Assembly (NCBI GenBank): GCA_002450015.1 | Contig: DJYG01000013.1 | Coordinates: 1-62,054, forward strand | Source: Cyanobacteria bacterium UBA6984 | GTDB taxonomy: Bacteria; Cyanobacteriota; Vampirovibrionia; Gastranaerophilales; Gastranaerophilaceae | Length of the DNA stretch: 62,054 nt | Direction: 5' to 3' | Part shown: positions 1 to 8,999 of the stretch, piece by piece | Position numbering within the stretch: position 1 is the first letter of the stretch | Layout: each line of letters begins with the position of its first letter | The notes under the pieces: model-generated | Database searches by the model: none | Told to the model about the DNA's origin: nothing | What the model saw: only the letters and a program-made list of their open reading frames with translations | Position numbers and translations under genes: made by a program

Positions 1-204
1 GTAGCAAGTGCATATAGTTCTTCAAAAAAAGATTATAAAAATGAAGATATATATAAACGCTTAGTAGCAGAACAAAGTGCATACGAAGTAAGAAAAGAAT
101 CATTAGATACAGAAATATCAATGCTAAAAGAACAAGTGCAAAGTTATAAAGAAGCACTAAAAGAAGGTATTAAAGAAAATACAACTTGGTGGTGCATGAG
201 CTAA
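1..204 (+). CDS. 3' end of an unknown, coiled-coil-like protein (partial)
   Basis: An open frame enters from the left edge in frame 1 and ends at TAA 202-204, giving 67 residues with no start in the window. The peptide is rich in Lys, Glu, Gln and Ser and has heptad-like spacing (LDTEISMLKEQVQSYKEALK), so it looks like the end of a helical coiled coil. It finishes with an unusual TTWWCMS tail. A strong terminator follows about 90 bp downstream, which fits a real gene end. I do not recognise the family. Confidence 0.6.
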   Translation, partial: VASAYSSSKKDYKNEDIYKRLVAEQSAYEVRKESLDTEISMLKEQVQSYKEALKEGIKENTTWWCMS

Positions 205-294
205 TTTAAATTAGCTTGTAACAAATACTTATTTAAAAGCAGGATATATAACAAAATTTTTATACTCTCTCTCTTAATATCCTCGTGTTTATTT

Positions 295-324
295 AATGTT
301 TGCATAGATTGCAAACATTTTTTT
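295..324 (+). terminator. Intrinsic terminator after the partial left-end gene
   Basis: A perfect 10-bp stem, AATGTTTGCA (295-304) with TGCAAACATT (310-319), encloses the loop TAGAT and runs into T residues to 324. It points in the + direction and would end the transcript of the partial gene at 1-204. Confidence 0.75.
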
Positions 325-326
325 AT

Positions 327-430
327 GTCTTGGATTTCTTCCACGCTCGGAAAGTTTCGCCTATGTGCTGTGCACAAGTCGGCTCAATTTCCTCGCTATC
401 CGGAATTTCATTCCGTACAGAAATCCGCTG
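327..430. repeat. 104-bp interspersed repeat, copy 1
   Basis: The unit runs from GTCTTGGATTTCTTCCACGC to CAGAAATCCGCTG and matches the unit at 577-680 at both ends and in the right part (CGCTATCCGGAATTTCATTC), with a differing centre. Its ends form an imperfect inverted repeat (GGATTT / AAATCC) and it contains the inner palindrome CGGAATTTCATTCCG. This resembles a small non-autonomous repeat of the MITE or REP type. Confidence 0.65.
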
Positions 431-576
431 GCAAACTTTTTTTTTAGCCCGAGCAGAGGCACGAACGAAGTGAGAGTCGAACAACAATAACAAAAATGTT
501 GAATTTTTGTTTTGGTGTGAGCGTTGCCGTTTAATGCGAGGGCGTATTCGATAAAAAAAATAATATTTAATCCGCT

Positions 577-680
577 GTCTTGGATTTCTTCCACGCTCAC
601 GGAGTTTCGCTTTCGGGCTTTGCCCTATTTCGCTCAATCCGCTCGCTATCCGGAATTTCATTCCGTACAGAAATCCGCTG
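577..680. repeat. 104-bp interspersed repeat, copy 2
   Basis: This is the second copy of the unit at 327-430, exactly the same length. It is immediately preceded by AATCCGCT (end of a preceding unit) and immediately followed by the start of a third, truncated unit, so the units are joined head to tail. The centre (TTTCGGGCTTTGCCC) differs from copy 1. Confidence 0.65.
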
Positions 681-698
681 TCTTGGATTTCTTCCACG
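680..698. repeat. Truncated third repeat copy
   Basis: Only the first 19 bases of the 104-bp unit (GTCTTGGATTTCTTCCACG) are present, directly abutting copy 2. The sequence then becomes unique. Confidence 0.55.
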
Positions 699-768
699 TT
701 TTTAACAATGTCCCCAAATACTTAGGTCACAAATATCCTTACAAACTCGAGTGAGGAAGATTTACATG

Positions 769-3700
769 TTATTTCGTCATATTTGGTAATTTATTTATAA
801 AATCTGCGACACCATTATTATTTTTATTAGTTGACGGAGTATAAGTCGATGGTACAGTAGAAGGTTGTTGGATATTAATAACCTTATTTAAAACATTTTG
901 AGTTGTATTTTTAACAGTTTCCACCGCTTGCTGTGTAACTTGCTGAACAGTATTTTGTGCAGATGGATTTGAAGTTTCAGCTGATGAAGAATAATTATCG
1001 GCCTTAGGTGTTGCTAACCATTTAAAATATTTTACTGAAGAAGTTGAATCAACAGGTCCATCTATATGCACTTTATATTCTTTTGTATTTTCTTGAGCAG
1101 GACTTAATGCAGGCAACAAGCTCAAATTCTCACCTTTAGGGTTAGTTGTTATTTGATTAATTAATGATGAAGTTACAGGACCTATTTTCGGAATAGAAGC
1201 AATAAGGCTATTTACTGAAAATTTACCTATTGGTCCAAGCACATCGACAACTTCATCTGAAAGTCGTCCGAGTGCGGTTATATTTGCATAATTAGTTAAA
1301 ATATTATATTTTCCTGTAATATACATACTCATTGCAGGACCTGAAGTTTGAACTTTATCAAGTAAAGCCCATCCGTTTCTCAAAGTAATTTGTCCTTTAA
1401 TATATTTAAAATCACCTGTTTTTTTGACCTTTACAGCTCCTGCAACTGCTCCCATTGTTGTTTTAAACAAATTATTTGCCAAAATATTCTGTGCGTATAA
1501 TAAATTTTCTAATTTACCTAATGTACCCATTTGACCGTTTGATACAACAAAATTAACATTTCCTTTCAGGCTTTGCATAATTTGCTCTTCTGTAAGCCCT
1601 CTTGTTGTTAAATTAATAGCATCAAAATCAAGTGAACCTTCCATAAGATTTTTTACACCGGTACAAGCGTGCAGCGCTGATTGTGCAGCAAGGTTTCTAC
1701 CTTGCATGTTAATTCCTGTATTTGAATATAACAGGTTATATGTCACATTGCCTGCAATTTTTCCACCATACGCTATTGCTTGAATATTATCCAATTTGAA
1801 TAAATTATTATACAAGTTAAAATCAGAGGTAATATTTGTTGCGACAATTGTTCCTGATGATATTCTATCAACTTTTGCTTTACCGTTTACAATTGTAATT
1901 CCTGCATTTGTACCCGGTGCTGCCGCATTTTGAGGTAGGCTGTTTATTATTCTTGTTAGTGAGTCTGCATTTAAGTTTGCAGCATTAAATTCCACTGTTT
2001 TTATGTATATACCCTTATTGATATTACTATTCATTGTTGCAACAACATTCATTGTTGAATCAGCAATATTTGCCTGTCCGCAATATATATCAATAATATT
2101 TTTTGTTGCATTTACTGTTATATTCTTTGCGGTTGTTTGCATCGTCGGCACAGACACATAAGGTATATTTAGCATACCTGTTATTGTTGGATTTGCGGTT
2201 GTACCCGAAATATTTATATCACCTTTTATTTGAGCCTTTGAATTACTAAATCCGGGGATTGATATTGTTGATTGTGTCGGAATTGATATATTTAATCCTG
2301 AAATATTTTGGATTTTTCCAGATAAATTTGAAATTGTACCTTTTAACTGTAATATTTTTGTTGAACCTGAAAGATTTGAATTAAAATTACTGCTTAGACT
2401 TCGATTTATTGGCAATGCGTTTAAACTTATATCGCTGAGTTTAAGCGTATTATTTTCGATTATAGCAGAGGTATTAATTAAAGAGGTTTTTCCGTATAAA
2501 GAACTTATATCAACAACAGAAAGATAATTGGTGTTATTTGCAAGAATTTGTCCATTTATATTTTGAACTTTATCATTACCTGTAATTTTAATTGCAACAG
2601 GTAGTCTGCCGGTAGCTTTTATTGTATTTCTGATAGATTTATCAAGAGAATTTTTAATGTCATTTGCACCTAGCATTCCGTTTGCAGTTATGTCAATTTT
2701 AATTTTTGAATTTGCATAATCCTTAATTTGACCTAAAATATTTATTTTTGAATTATTTAAATTTACATAAACATCATCAAGTTTGATGTCTTTTTCATTA
2801 AAACTGATTTTTGAATTTGGAATAGAAAATGTTGGTAGTCCGCTTAATGATAATTTTAGACCTTTTATTGCTCCGATACCGTTTGTTTTTATACCATCTG
2901 TTACTGCTTCAATTTTTGCCTCTGCTAAAACAATGCTCGCTTTATTTGGTTTATTATAAATATTTATATTTGAAATATTAACATTTATCTGTGGCTTTAT
3001 TTTGTCTAACTTACCTTTTATAACTCCATTTATTGTAACAATTCCTGATTTAATATCATTTTCTTTAAGCAAACCCAATTGACCAAGTGAAACAAGAGCC
3101 GCCTTTAACGGTATTTTATCCGCAACAATTCTTAGATTAGCATAAGCATTTGTATCAATTGCTCCGGTTAGTGATAGAGGTGAACCATTGAAATTAGCGC
3201 CTGCTTTTCTTATATCAATTTGGTTTTTAGAAAAATCTATATCAGCCTGGATATTTTTCAATGCAACTTTAAATGCGTTATAGTAAATATTAGCATTTGT
3301 AATTTTTAAAAATCCGTCAGAGTTGATTGTTTTAAAGTCACTTTTAATATTAAAATCCGCATTTACAACTCCATTTGCTTGCAAACCGTTTATATCACCT
3401 GTTCCCAAAAGAGGTAAAATAGAATTTATAAGAGCAAAAATGCTTTTTAATTCCAAATGCCTGCTTTTAACATTTAAATCAACATATTGCTTTTTGCCAT
3501 ATTTAAATAGACCATCTATATTTGCTTGCTCATTTTTACCTGTGTATAAATCTGACAAAATTTTTATTGTATTACCATCAATATTCAAATTAATAGAACT
3601 TTCTGGAAGTTTTGAGCCTTGAATTACGGCAGAAACTTTTGAAACTTTTACATTTCCGTATGTTTTCAAATCTTCAATAGAACCTTTAAGTTTAAAATTT

Positions 3701-4467
3701 GCATCTAAACTTGCAGTCAAGTTCAGCTTATACAAATTTTTTAGCACAGTTAATATATTTATTTTTTGCGTATTACCATCAGATTGTTGTGATTTTGAAA
3801 AATCTGGCATTACATGAGATGTAGCATCAATATTGTAATCAAATTGCTTTCTACCGTCTAATATTATTTCGCCTAACGACTTTATTCTAATTTTTTTATT
3901 TAAATAAAAGTCTGTCACACTGAAATCAGAACCTTTAACGGAATATTTTTTTTCAGTTGTATTATCTATTAATGTTAATGTATATTTATTTGCGAAAATA
4001 TTCGGCATATTTTCAGACAACTTTAGACCAAAGGGTAATTCAGAACTTTCCGGCGATTGTTGTTCATTTTTCGGCAGATATTTTTCAAGTAAAAATGTTC
4101 CGTCACTGTTCATTCCGAGCCTTGCTATTACTTTATCTGTAGATACTTTATCAATTTTAATCTGTTTTATTAGTAAATATGGTATAGACACAGTTATATC
4201 AAGATTATCAATTTGTACAAATTTTTTACCTGATTTATAAAATCCGTTAATTTGCCCTATTTTTGCCCCGGCCGACAAATTCCACGATGTTGATACTTTT
4301 ATATCTTCTGCTTTAATAATTAATCCTTGCTGTTGATTATCATCATCATTTAGTTCATATGTATAGTCATCTAATTTTACAAATGTAGGAACTACAAATA
4401 AAAAAGCCAAATAAAAAATAAATAAAACAGCACAAATTATTATTGATATTATTTTAAAGGCTTTCAT
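769..4467 (-). CDS. AsmA-like / DUF3971-type large envelope protein
   Basis: The 1232-residue protein has one N-terminal membrane anchor (about residues 5-28) followed by a very long periplasmic beta-rich region. Recurrent motifs such as INIDGNTIKILSDLYTG and LKGTISNLSGKI, alternating with Asn/Ile/Ser-rich strands, are typical of AsmA, TamB and YhdP relatives. Members of this superfamily form long grooves that help move phospholipids between the membranes. The C-terminal part has the AsmA-type conserved block (LKGNVNFVVSNGQMGTLGKL) and then a Ser/Thr/Gln-rich tail. A GGAG lies just before ATG. The gene starts 10 bp after tsaD and is probably co-transcribed with it. A second, unlinked relative is at 54529-57384. 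The family call is fairly sure; the lipid transport role is inferred. Confidence 0.75.
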   Translation of the reverse strand: MKAFKIISIIICAVLFIFYLAFLFVVPTFVKLDDYTYELNDDDNQQQGLIIKAEDIKVSTSWNLSAGAKIGQINGFYKSGKKFVQIDNLDITVSIPYLLIKQIKIDKVSTDKVIARLGMNSDGTFLLEKYLPKNEQQSPESSELPFGLKLSENMPNIFANKYTLTLIDNTTEKKYSVKGSDFSVTDFYLNKKIRIKSLGEIILDGRKQFDYNIDATSHVMPDFSKSQQSDGNTQKINILTVLKNLYKLNLTASLDANFKLKGSIEDLKTYGNVKVSKVSAVIQGSKLPESSINLNIDGNTIKILSDLYTGKNEQANIDGLFKYGKKQYVDLNVKSRHLELKSIFALINSILPLLGTGDINGLQANGVVNADFNIKSDFKTINSDGFLKITNANIYYNAFKVALKNIQADIDFSKNQIDIRKAGANFNGSPLSLTGAIDTNAYANLRIVADKIPLKAALVSLGQLGLLKENDIKSGIVTINGVIKGKLDKIKPQINVNISNINIYNKPNKASIVLAEAKIEAVTDGIKTNGIGAIKGLKLSLSGLPTFSIPNSKISFNEKDIKLDDVYVNLNNSKINILGQIKDYANSKIKIDITANGMLGANDIKNSLDKSIRNTIKATGRLPVAIKITGNDKVQNINGQILANNTNYLSVVDISSLYGKTSLINTSAIIENNTLKLSDISLNALPINRSLSSNFNSNLSGSTKILQLKGTISNLSGKIQNISGLNISIPTQSTISIPGFSNSKAQIKGDINISGTTANPTITGMLNIPYVSVPTMQTTAKNITVNATKNIIDIYCGQANIADSTMNVVATMNSNINKGIYIKTVEFNAANLNADSLTRIINSLPQNAAAPGTNAGITIVNGKAKVDRISSGTIVATNITSDFNLYNNLFKLDNIQAIAYGGKIAGNVTYNLLYSNTGINMQGRNLAAQSALHACTGVKNLMEGSLDFDAINLTTRGLTEEQIMQSLKGNVNFVVSNGQMGTLGKLENLLYAQNILANNLFKTTMGAVAGAVKVKKTGDFKYIKGQITLRNGWALLDKVQTSGPAMSMYITGKYNILTNYANITALGRLSDEVVDVLGPIGKFSVNSLIASIPKIGPVTSSLINQITTNPKGENLSLLPALSPAQENTKEYKVHIDGPVDSTSSVKYFKWLATPKADNYSSSAETSNPSAQNTVQQVTQQAVETVKNTTQNVLNKVINIQQPSTVPSTYTPSTNKNNNGVADFINKLPNMTK

Positions 4468-4477
4468 AAAATCTCCA

Positions 4478-5512
4478 TTATTTTTTTACTCTAGAAAAAA
4501 CTTCAGTATCAGCATCATCATAACTATTTGAAAAGAAATATGCACAAGAAGCTGTCATTGCAGCATTATCCGTGCAATATTTCATTTCAGGAGCATGAAC
4601 TCTAATACCATCAGCCTCCAGTTCAAACATTTTTTTTCTTATTTCACTGTTAGCCGCAACTCCTCCCGCAATTACAGCCTGTTTATAACCTGTTTCTTTT
4701 AAAGCAAGTTTTACCTTTTTTACTAATGTTGAACTTACGCACTCTTGAAACGACGCACAAATATCATTTATCGGCAATTCTTGACCATCAAATGATTTTA
4801 CTAAACGTAGGACTGCAGTTTTTAAACCGCTAAAACTAAAATTGTAACCATCAACCTTACCTTCAGGTAATTTAAAAGCTAAAGGATTACCATTTTTTGC
4901 AAGTTTATCAAGTGTAGCTCCTCCCGGATACGGAAGTCCCATAAGTCTTGCAACCTTGTCGTATGCTTCTCCTACGGCATCATCAACTGTTTCGCCCATA
5001 ATTACGACATCTGAATTTGATATAACATTCAAAATCTGAGTATGCCCGCCACTTACAAGTAATGCAATAAACGGAGGTTTTATATCAGTATCAATGTAGT
5101 TTGCACTAATATGACCATACAAGTGGTTTATTCCAATAAAAGGCTTGTCATAAATAAGAGCAAGCGTTTTTGCAGCATTCAACCCTACAAGAAGACATCC
5201 GACAAGCCCCGGACCGGCTGTACCAACAAAAGCATCTATTTGTTCAGGATTTATATTAGCCTGCTCAAACGCTTCCATTATAACAGGATTTATTGTTTCT
5301 AAATGTTCTCTTGCAGCAATTTCAGGAATAACTCCACCGTATTTTTCGTGAGTTTTAATTTGAGAAGCTACAACATTAGATATTACTTCTCGCCCGTTTT
5401 TAACAATAGCACAAGCAGTTTCATCACAACTGGACTCTATTGCCATAATCAAGTTATCAGCACCATCCCCTATTTGAACATCTTTACCTGTAAAAAGCGA
5501 TTTTTTTATCAT
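4478..5512 (-). CDS. tsaD: tRNA N6-adenosine threonylcarbamoyltransferase TsaD
   Basis: TsaD transfers the threonylcarbamoyl group onto A37 of ANN-decoding tRNAs (t6A), working with TsaB and TsaE, both encoded here at 31758-32845. The 344-residue protein shows the family signatures IESSCDETACAI, the metal-binding HxxxH in NHLYGHISANY, LLVSGGHTQ and AGGVAANSEIR. I start at the ATG inside the divergent palindrome (5510-5512), which lies 6 nt from a minus-strand TATAAT and so implies a leaderless message. A frame extension to a TTG at 5530 is only a reflection of that palindrome. An internal ATG at 5446 would give the usual shorter N-terminus, so the first 22 residues are uncertain. The AsmA-like gene follows 10 bp downstream. 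Confidence 0.95.
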   Translation of the reverse strand: MIKKSLFTGKDVQIGDGADNLIMAIESSCDETACAIVKNGREVISNVVASQIKTHEKYGGVIPEIAAREHLETINPVIMEAFEQANINPEQIDAFVGTAGPGLVGCLLVGLNAAKTLALIYDKPFIGINHLYGHISANYIDTDIKPPFIALLVSGGHTQILNVISNSDVVIMGETVDDAVGEAYDKVARLMGLPYPGGATLDKLAKNGNPLAFKLPEGKVDGYNFSFSGLKTAVLRLVKSFDGQELPINDICASFQECVSSTLVKKVKLALKETGYKQAVIAGGVAANSEIRKKMFELEADGIRVHAPEMKYCTDNAAMTASCAYFFSNSYDDADTEVFSRVKK

Positions 5513-5535
5513 ATTTGTATTATAATACAAATATG
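5510..5535. promoter_or_regulatory. Palindromic divergent promoter carrying both start codons (tsaD / obgE)
   Basis: These 26 bases are a perfect palindrome: CATATTTGTATTA and its exact reverse complement. The centre gives TATAAT on the + strand (5521-5526) and on the - strand (5524-5519), the two overlapping. The outermost triplets are the start codons of tsaD (CAT 5510-5512) and obgE (ATG 5533-5535). On each strand there are exactly 6 nt between the -10 hexamer and ATG, so transcription would be predicted to start at the A of both ATGs. Neither side has a good -35, the best being TTGTCT for tsaD at 19 bp. Neither gene has a Shine-Dalgarno sequence. Confidence 0.7.
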
Positions 5536-6810
5536 AATTTTATAGACAAAGCAAAAATTAAAGTTGTTTCAGGACGTGGGGGTAATGGTGCGGTTGCCTG
5601 GCGTCGTGAAAAATTTGTTGATAAAGGCGGACCAGCTGGTGGTGACGGAGGCAGAGGCGGAGATGTTTATCTTGTTGCAGATGAAGGATTATCTACGCTT
5701 TTAGATTTTAAATATAAATCAGTTTTTAAAGCTCAAAGCGGAGAAAATGGTGGAATTAAAAACAGATTTGGTAAAGGTGGAGAAGATTTAAAAATAAAAG
5801 TTCCTGCCGGCACTGTTGTGAAAGATTTAAAAAACGGGAAAATTATTGGTGATTTAATTTTTGACGGACAAGAACTGCTTGTTGCAAAAGGTGGTAGAGG
5901 AGGTCGAGGTAATGCAAGATTTTGTACTCCACAAAAAAGAGCGCCTCAATTTTGTGAACCCGGAGAACCACCGATTGAAAGAGAACTTTCTTTAGAATTA
6001 AAACTTATTGCGGATGTTGGGTTGTTGGGTATGCCAAATGCAGGTAAATCTACATTTATTAGTGCTATAAGTTCTGCAAGACCAAAAATTGCTGATTATC
6101 CTTTTACAACTCTTGTTCCTAACCTTGGAGTTGTGAGAAAACCAACAGGCGACGGTTATGTAGTTGCAGATATTCCTGGTTTAATTGAAGGTGCTTCTGA
6201 AGGTATAGGACTAGGTTATGATTTTTTAAGACACGTTGAAAGATGTCGTTTCCTTGTTCACATTGTAGATTTAACTCAAGAAAATCCAATGGAAAATTTT
6301 AACAAAATAAACAATGAACTTGCAAAATATTCGGAAAGATTGGCTAATTTATATCAAATTGTTGCTCTGAATAAAATAGATGCTATTGATGAAGATTTAA
6401 AAAATAAATATTTTGAAGAATTTAAACAAAAATCAGAAGATTTATTTTTGATTTCCGCTGCTACACACGAAAATATAGAAGCTTTAACTTATTTTATGGC
6501 ACAAAAAGTTGATGAAATTGAAAAACCTGTTTCAGATATTGTTGTTGAAGAAGATACAGGTGCTTATGATAATGATGACAGCTCTTATGAAATTATCAAA
6601 GCGGCAAAAGATACTTATATAGTTTCGGGTGGAAAAATAAAGCGTCTTACAGGTGTAACTGATGATAGAAACAGACAGCAAATATTAAGATTACAAAATA
6701 TTTTGAAGGGTATGGGCGTTTTTGATGAACTTAGACTAAAAGGCATAAAAGATGGAGATACAGTAATTATTGGGCATCTTGAGTTTGAGTTTTATGATGA
6801 TGAATACTAG
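5533..6810 (+). CDS. obgE: Obg family GTPase ObgE/CgtA
   Basis: This is a 50S ribosome assembly and stress-linked GTPase of 425 residues. It has the Gly-rich Obg fold at the N-terminus (VSGRGGNGAVAWRREK, then GGDGGRGGDVYLV), a G domain with G1 GMPNAGKST, G3 DIPGLIEGA and G4 NKID, and a C-terminal OCT domain. It starts at ATG 5533 inside the palindrome shared with tsaD; no Shine-Dalgarno sequence is possible there. An upstream in-frame TTG at 5515 is rejected because it lies within the promoter. The 3' end overlaps the convergent GH105-like gene by 44 bp. Confidence 0.95.
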   Translation: MNFIDKAKIKVVSGRGGNGAVAWRREKFVDKGGPAGGDGGRGGDVYLVADEGLSTLLDFKYKSVFKAQSGENGGIKNRFGKGGEDLKIKVPAGTVVKDLKNGKIIGDLIFDGQELLVAKGGRGGRGNARFCTPQKRAPQFCEPGEPPIERELSLELKLIADVGLLGMPNAGKSTFISAISSARPKIADYPFTTLVPNLGVVRKPTGDGYVVADIPGLIEGASEGIGLGYDFLRHVERCRFLVHIVDLTQENPMENFNKINNELAKYSERLANLYQIVALNKIDAIDEDLKNKYFEEFKQKSEDLFLISAATHENIEALTYFMAQKVDEIEKPVSDIVVEEDTGAYDNDDSSYEIIKAAKDTYIVSGGKIKRLTGVTDDRNRQQILRLQNILKGMGVFDELRLKGIKDGDTVIIGHLEFEFYDDEY

Positions 6811-7921
6811 CTTCATGTGCTGCTAATATTAATGGTGCTATGCCTTTAGCCTCATTTTCTAAATAATGATAATCTTTGCAATAATCGACTTCAAACTCTT
6901 TAACGTTTGCACTTGCGTAGATGTCTTTTAATGTATTAAATTTTAAATTTCGGTTTACTATACCATTAAATGTTTCAATTCCGGCGTTACAATATTTATC
7001 AGATACAATGCCTCTATTGCAAGCTTTTAACATTGCATAAGAAAGCATTGCTGAGCCTGATGTTTCGAGTTTATTATTTTTAAGTTTTTCTTTTGGATTA
7101 ACTACGTTATACCACATTTTGCTTTTAGAATCTCTGTATCTTAGCATATTATCAAAAAATATAATTAAACGCTTTGTTAATTCTTCTTTTTCTTTGCCCT
7201 CCGGCATACGTTCTATAATATCAACTTGTGCCATTGCATACCATCCGACACCTCTTAGCCACACTATTTTATTTCGTTTTCCTTTTTTATCAGTACCATG
7301 ATTATATAAACCGTTTTCATCTTTAAGATTATCACTAACCCATATCATACGATTATAAATATCATCGAAATCTCCGTATTCAGCCAAAAATGGTAATGCC
7401 ATGTATAATCCGTCTAAAGCAAACGGGTATCTTTCCCATCGGGAATTGTTTATTTTGTGTATATAATTATTTCCAATATGCGGCATTGTTTCGTGATTTT
7501 TAATTTGATTATAAACATAATCAATTGTTGATTTATATTTTTGTTTATCTAAGTAAAATAAAGTCCTTGCGGGCAAAACAGAATCAACTTCGCTTTTTCT
7601 GTATGCATCTACTCTACCATTAGGTAATATATTTTTGTCGTAAAATTTTTCAATAAAATTATTATACTTATCAGATGATTGAATAAGTGCATACATCATA
7701 AAACCGTTAAAATAAAGCCAATCATCAGAATATGATTCTGCATTCCAGTAATACAACCCATCTTTTTCTACTTTTCTTACTAAATTTTCAGTATATTTTT
7801 CAACACGCTTAATATTATCTTCTGTTGACTTTGGAGCTAGCGAATAAAAAACAAAACAGAAGGCAATAACGGCTAAAATTATGAATATTAGAAATATCGA
7901 TATATAAACTTTTTTTGTCAT
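6767..7921 (-). CDS. Membrane-anchored GH105/GH88-like unsaturated uronyl hydrolase
   Basis: The 384-residue protein has an N-terminal membrane anchor (about residues 5-28) and an (alpha/alpha)6-barrel signature. The motifs DGLYMALPFLAEY, WLRGVGWYAMAQVDI, ETSGSAMLSYAM and NEAKGIAPLILAAHE match unsaturated rhamnogalacturonyl hydrolases (YteR/GH105), which cleave the 4,5-unsaturated uronic acid left by polysaccharide lyases. The start ATG overlaps the stop of the GT8 gene (TAATG), so the two are translationally coupled. Its 3' end runs 44 bp into obgE. Pairing with a glycosyltransferase, and anchoring rather than secretion, suggest work on a self-made glycan; this is inference. Confidence 0.75.
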   Translation of the reverse strand: MTKKVYISIFLIFIILAVIAFCFVFYSLAPKSTEDNIKRVEKYTENLVRKVEKDGLYYWNAESYSDDWLYFNGFMMYALIQSSDKYNNFIEKFYDKNILPNGRVDAYRKSEVDSVLPARTLFYLDKQKYKSTIDYVYNQIKNHETMPHIGNNYIHKINNSRWERYPFALDGLYMALPFLAEYGDFDDIYNRMIWVSDNLKDENGLYNHGTDKKGKRNKIVWLRGVGWYAMAQVDIIERMPEGKEKEELTKRLIIFFDNMLRYRDSKSKMWYNVVNPKEKLKNNKLETSGSAMLSYAMLKACNRGIVSDKYCNAGIETFNGIVNRNLKFNTLKDIYASANVKEFEVDYCKDYHYLENEAKGIAPLILAAHEASIHHHKTQTQDAQ

Positions 7922-8946
7922 TAAAATTCCAATGGATGATATTTTATACCATCACTTTTCCAGTTAGGGTTATCTTTAAGTGCATATTTACGCCACTCAA
8001 AAGCATCATACAAATCCATATCATTGTCATACCAAGGTTTTGTAGGTCCTGCATAGTGTACAATAACAGCTTCATTTTGCATTTCTTTAAGGGTATTAAT
8101 ATTATCCAAGTATGGTGCATATATTTTCTTTAGTTCAAAATATCTAAAGTCATCATCATCTTCAAGTCTTGCATAGAAATTATATTTTGGATTTAATTTT
8201 AGAGTTTTTCGTGTTGGTATAACCTGATTAAAGCTTGTTTGTGTCATCAACGCTTTTATTTTATCTTTTTCTTTACTTTTAATTAACTTTTCTGTTATTT
8301 TGTTTTTTCTCATTTTATCTAAATTTAAAAGCATAACTCCGCAGTTGTAATCATAGTGGAATATAATTTTTCTAAATGGAAAATGTCGTATCGTAACATT
8401 TGGTGAATATTTTAATACAGCACCTAAATAATATTTTTTAATATCTGTATTATAAAGTTCAAGTAAATCACCTTTAATTAAAGTATCACCATCTATATAC
8501 AATATTTTGTCGTAATCTTTAAACAACGACGGCATTAGAAATTTAAACAAATCAGCTCGTGAAATTCTGTCATTAAGAATTTCAAATCTACCAAATGTTA
8601 ATTGCTCTAAGGTTACAGGAATAATGTTTACAGTAACATTTTTCGCTTCATATTTCTTTTTGAAAAAATCCTGTGTCGATTTATCTAAATCAACACATAA
8701 TATATTTATGTCATATATTGTATCAGGCTTTTTATTTGCAATTAGCGAATACAAAGTAACTCTCAGGTATTTCACATAATTTTCATCAGTTGTAAACACT
8801 AAATGAGCTGTTTTGTTTGAACTAACAACCGTTTGAGAATTAAATGAATCTTTTTCCTGCCTCTTATTGTCAACTGCAAACCATGCAGAAACAGTTACAC
8901 AAGACAAAGTAATCAATATAAGTAGCGTAATAATATATTTATTCAT
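7921..8946 (-). CDS. Glycosyltransferase family 8 protein, N-terminally anchored
   Basis: This is a GT8 retaining glycosyltransferase of 341 residues. An N-terminal hydrophobic anchor (about residues 4-24) is followed by LVFTTDENYVKYLRVTLYSL, the metal-binding DxD in LYIDGDTLIKGD, NCGVMLLNLDKM and the C-terminal HYAGPTKPW motif, all typical of the LgtC/glycogenin fold. The anchor with the domain following it suggests an extracytoplasmic or signal-anchored orientation, which is unusual for bacterial GT8 enzymes that use cytosolic nucleotide sugars. It is coupled to the downstream GH105-like gene. Acceptor and donor sugars cannot be told from sequence. Confidence 0.85.
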   Translation of the reverse strand: MNKYIITLLILITLSCVTVSAWFAVDNKRQEKDSFNSQTVVSSNKTAHLVFTTDENYVKYLRVTLYSLIANKKPDTIYDINILCVDLDKSTQDFFKKKYEAKNVTVNIIPVTLEQLTFGRFEILNDRISRADLFKFLMPSLFKDYDKILYIDGDTLIKGDLLELYNTDIKKYYLGAVLKYSPNVTIRHFPFRKIIFHYDYNCGVMLLNLDKMRKNKITEKLIKSKEKDKIKALMTQTSFNQVIPTRKTLKLNPKYNFYARLEDDDDFRYFELKKIYAPYLDNINTLKEMQNEAVIVHYAGPTKPWYDNDMDLYDAFEWRKYALKDNPNWKSDGIKYHPLEF

Positions 8947-8999
8947 GCTTATTCTCTATTTTATGGTATATTTGTAATTATCCTATAAAGGAGAGTGAA

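Larger units (their letters stand above)
205..768. other. Gene-free region with terminator and tandem repeat patch
   Basis: This 564-bp gap between the partial left gene and the end of the AsmA-like gene holds the terminator at 295-324 and a patch of repeats at 327-698. Open frames on either strand here are made of repeat sequence and have no recognisable protein features. The stretch from 431 to 576 may be a further diverged repeat unit, because it ends with the same AATCCGCTG sequence as the neighbouring units. I see no RNA gene. Confidence 0.6.

Noticed and set aside
323..697. A 124-codon minus-strand frame near the left end
   Set aside because: It is made of the 104-bp repeats, read in both units; repeat sequence, not a gene.
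327..698. Possible CRISPR array
   Set aside because: The units are about 100 bp with variable middles, and there are no short spacers or cas genes.
5515..5532. Upstream TTG start giving an N-terminal MYYNTNM for obgE, and the mirror one for tsaD
   Set aside because: Both come from the palindrome and include the -10 box of the same strand. The inner ATGs give the family-like N-termini.
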